From Lawsonibacter sp. (GTDB lineage: Bacteria; Bacillota; Clostridia; Oscillospirales; Oscillospiraceae), in the NCBI GenBank assembly GCA_022798155.1, contig JAAWLY010000099.1, forward strand, positions 1 through 7,688: a DNA stretch of 7,688 nt, given 5' to 3'. The notes under the pieces were generated by a model. It was not told where the DNA came from and ran no database searches. It saw only the letters and a program-made list of their open reading frames with translations. The translations under genes were made by a program, and so were the position numbers. Each line of letters opens with the position of its first letter. Position 1 is the stretch's first letter. Shown here piece by piece: positions 6,295-7,688 of the stretch.

Positions 6295-6371
6295 GTCAAT
6301 TCTGCAAATGCGCCGGGGGAGCGGTTTGCCAAGGAAGAAGGATTTGCGGATGTTGACATAAAATTGCCCCG

Positions 6372-7214
6372 CTACCGCTTTAAATCTCCCTGGAGCAGGA
6401 CCTGGTCGCCGGACTGATACTCCTTGGCGTACTTTCCGGGGGTGAGGCCGGTGAGGTGGCCGAAGGTGCGGATAAAGTGGGAGTTGTCGGAGAAGCCGGA
6501 CAGCTCGCCAGCCTGCTGGACGCTGACCCCCTCTTGAAGCAGCTGCCGGGCCCGGAGCACCCGGCTGTAGATGATGTACTCCATGACGGAGAAGCCGGTG
6601 GCCGCCTTAAAGATGCGGCACAGATAGTGCTTGCTGATATAGAACTGCCCGGCAATCTGGTCCAGGGTGAGGGGCTCGGACAGGTGGTCCCGGATGTAGT
6701 CCAGGATGGGGGAGACCCGGAGGAAGTCTTTGTTTTGGATGGACTCGCCGGCGTCGGCCACGTTGAGCACGGGGGCCACCCGGACGAGCAGGTTGAGCAG
6801 GGCCACCAGCTGCCGGGTGTCGCTGCCGAAGGAGCCGTCGTTTTTGTTGCGCTCCAGGGCCTGGAACAGCTCGATGATTTCCGTCATTTCGCCCCCGGCC
6901 AGCTCAGCCCGGCGGAAGGCGGCGCCGCAGAACTGGGTCAGGTCGGTCTGGGAGGTGGAAAGCTGGGCGAGGCTTTTTTTGCTGATATGGAGCACATAAC
7001 GGGCGTGGAAGCCCTCGGCCATGGTGCGGTGGAGGGTGTTCTCGCCAATGAGGTAGAGCGTTCCCCGCCGCAGGGGGTAGATCTGGCCGCTGACAAAGAT
7101 ATTCCCCGGGCTGACCAGGGGGAGCAGCAGCTCGCAGTGGTCATGGAAGTGCAGCCGGCTCATGTTCCAGGTCTCGTTGTGGTTCAGTTGCAGGTGAAAT
7201 TCCACGTTGGTCAT
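6372..7214 (-). CDS. AraC family transcriptional regulator with N-terminal cupin-like domain
   Basis: The 280-residue product has the two-domain layout of a ligand-responsive AraC regulator. Residues about 1-80 form a cupin-like sensor. LHFHDHCELL carries His22, His24, His26 and Glu28, and is followed by a YPLRRGTLYLIGENTLHR block typical of small-molecule or sugar-sensing members. A helical linker spans about 110-165. The C-terminal double helix-turn-helix (about 168-266) shows the first recognition helix in LTLDQIAGQFYISKHYLCRIFKAATG and the second in SVQQAGELSGFSDNSHFIRTF, followed by the family's TPGKYAKEY. The start at 7214 is preferred because AAGGGAG (complement of 7224-7230) lies nine bases upstream. 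In-frame ATGs at 7238 and farther upstream fall at or above the predicted transcription start. It is transcribed divergently from gctA, so local control of that operon is plausible but unproven. The ligand cannot be predicted. Confidence 0.93.
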   Translation of the reverse strand: MTNVEFHLQLNHNETWNMSRLHFHDHCELLLPLVSPGNIFVSGQIYPLRRGTLYLIGENTLHRTMAEGFHARYVLHISKKSLAQLSTSQTDLTQFCGAAFRRAELAGGEMTEIIELFQALERNKNDGSFGSDTRQLVALLNLLVRVAPVLNVADAGESIQNKDFLRVSPILDYIRDHLSEPLTLDQIAGQFYISKHYLCRIFKAATGFSVMEYIIYSRVLRARQLLQEGVSVQQAGELSGFSDNSHFIRTFGHLTGLTPGKYAKEYQSGDQVLLQGDLKR

Positions 7215-7251
7215 GGCGGATATCTCCCTTCCCCGCATGAAGTGCTCCCTC

Positions 7252-7280
7252 ATTATACCACGCCAGTGCAAGATATGCAA
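7252..7280 (-). promoter_or_regulatory. Predicted sigma-A promoter of the AraC-family gene
   Basis: Read on the minus strand, a perfect TATAAT (complement of 7252-7257) lies 17 bases downstream of TTGCAT (complement of 7275-7280), a partial match to the -35 consensus. Transcription would start near 7245, leaving a leader of about 30 bases that contains the AAGGGAG ribosome binding site for the start at 7214. This placement argues against the upstream in-frame ATGs. Two TGCAA copies on the plus strand (7267-7271 and 7276-7280), nine bases apart, overlap the -35 and could be half-sites for a regulator. Confidence 0.6.
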
Positions 7281-7301
7281 ACTTTATGCTAAATTACAGG
7301 C

Positions 7302-7330
7302 TAGACCAATTGTAATATTTGTGGTAAAAT
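7302..7330 (+). promoter_or_regulatory. Predicted promoter of the gctA transcript with extended -10
   Basis: TAAAAT (7325-7330) is preceded by TG one base upstream, forming an extended -10 (TGGTAAAAT). TAGACC (7302-7307), a four-of-six match to TTGACA, stands 17 bases before it. Transcription would start near 7337, giving a leader of about 80 bases before the gctA start codon. A perfect TTGACA at 7361-7366 is another possible -35, but no good -10 follows at 16-18 bases. The two predicted divergent promoters lie back to back with only 21 bases between their -35 boxes. Confidence 0.5.
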
Positions 7331-7359
7331 AACTATCGTATTAGAGCGCGTTGTGGAAC

Positions 7360-7373
7360 CTTGACAATTCAAG
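7360..7373 (+). repeat. Inverted repeat in the gctA leader (possible operator)
   Basis: CTTGA (7360-7364) and TCAAG (7369-7373) are perfect inverted copies around CAAT. The element lies between the predicted gctA transcription start and the ribosome binding site, overlapping a TTGACA hexamer. Its size fits a dimeric repressor site or a very small hairpin. The responsible regulator, if any, is unknown. Confidence 0.35.
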
Positions 7374-7416
7374 CGAGAAGAAAGAGAACCAAAAAATTTG
7401 TAATGGGGGTATTACT

Positions 7417-7688
7417 ATGAACAAAGTATATTCCATGCACGACGCCGTGGCAAAGTTTGTGGAGGACGGCGATGTCCTTGCAATCGGCGGCTTTACCACC
7501 AACCGCAAGCCCTATGCCACCGTGTCGGAGATTCTGCGCCAGGGCCAGAAGGATTTTGTTGTCTACGCCGGCCCCGGCGGCGGCGAGGTGGATATGCTCA
7601 TCGGCGAGGGCCGGGTGGCCGCCTACATCAACTGCTATACCGCCAACTCCGGCTACACCAACGTGTCCCGCCGCTTCCGCGCCGCCAT
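7417..7688 (+). CDS. gctA: Glutaconate CoA-transferase subunit A, 5' part (runs off the right edge)
   Basis: The first 90 residues are visible and the frame is open to the end of the window. Glutaconate CoA-transferase moves CoA from acetyl-CoA or glutaconyl-CoA to (R)-2-hydroxyglutarate in the 2-hydroxyglutarate pathway of glutamate fermentation; the active enzyme combines A and B subunits. Blocks recalled from the Acidaminococcus fermentans A subunit are present: AIGGFTTNRKPYA at 22-34, SEILRQG at 37-43, DMLIGEGRVAAYINCYTANSG at 59-79 and TNVSRRFR at 81-88. The catalytic glutamate of this class lies in the B subunit and is not expected here. The ATG at 7417 follows GGGGG (7405-7409) by seven bases. 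gctB and 2-hydroxyglutaryl-CoA dehydratase genes would be expected downstream. A generic family I CoA-transferase alpha subunit is the alternative, but the close match to GctA favours the specific name. Confidence 0.88.
   Translation, partial: MNKVYSMHDAVAKFVEDGDVLAIGGFTTNRKPYATVSEILRQGQKDFVVYAGPGGGEVDMLIGEGRVAAYINCYTANSGYTNVSRRFRAA

Noticed and set aside
6456..7292. 278-codon open frame on the plus strand opposite the AraC-family gene
   Set aside because: Its Gly/Val/Glu-rich translation is the complement of a clear AraC-family protein and has no independent support.
7301..7330. Rex-type redox operator upstream of gctA
   Set aside because: TTGTAATATTTGTGG contains TTGT-like pieces, but no symmetric TTGTGAA-N4-TTCACAA or TTGTTAA-N4-TTAACAA arrangement is present.
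1..7688. CRISPR arrays, tRNA or rRNA genes, riboswitches
   Set aside because: No regularly spaced repeats, cloverleaf-like segments or known riboswitch core sequences were recognised. Nearly all sequence is coding, and the intergenic gaps are short.

Overview
The window looks like chromosomal DNA from a GC-rich, anaerobic, glutamate-fermenting Clostridia member, perhaps of the Oscillospiraceae/Flavonifractor-like group. This placement is an inference from gene content: a Firmicutes-style recA-recX pair, rimO next to pgsA, a YitT-family protein, a glutaconate CoA-transferase gene and strong GGAGG-type ribosome binding sites. No taxonomic search was possible. Most genes are very GC-rich; two 60-base lines counted in recA are 63% and 77% GC.

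Layout. Positions 1-6252 form a tightly spaced rightward series: the 3' part of prmC (release-factor glutamine methyltransferase), recA, recX, a two-gene restriction-modification remnant, rimO (ribosomal protein S12 methylthiotransferase), pgsA (CDP-diacylglycerol--glycerol-3-phosphate 3-phosphatidyltransferase) and a YitT-family membrane protein. A strong hairpin at 6261-6294 closes the series and can also serve the convergent leftward gene. That gene, at 6372-7214, encodes an AraC-family regulator. A 202-bp divergent intergenic region then leads into the 5' end of gctA (glutaconate CoA-transferase subunit A), which runs off the right edge.

The accessory part is 2337-3443, between recX and rimO. 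It is visibly more AT-rich (27%, 42% and 45% GC in three 60-base lines counted) and encodes a BglII/BstYI-family restriction endonuclease followed by an MT-A70-family DNA adenine methyltransferase. The endonuclease appears broken. A GTG start with an excellent Shine-Dalgarno opens a frame that resembles the family's N-terminus but stops after 35 codons. The conserved catalytic half continues in a different frame, and the intervening part of the family appears to be missing. The methyltransferase looks intact, with its own ribosome binding site inside the endonuclease 3' end. The likely state is therefore a lone methyltransferase left in a housekeeping DNA-repair/translation cluster after the nuclease decayed.

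Functionally, recA and recX are a recombinase and its modulator. prmC and rimO both modify the translation apparatus, pgsA starts phosphatidylglycerol synthesis, and gctA begins a probable 2-hydroxyglutarate-pathway operon that the neighbouring AraC-type protein may control. No wholly new system was recognised. The broken restriction-modification locus is the most unusual element.
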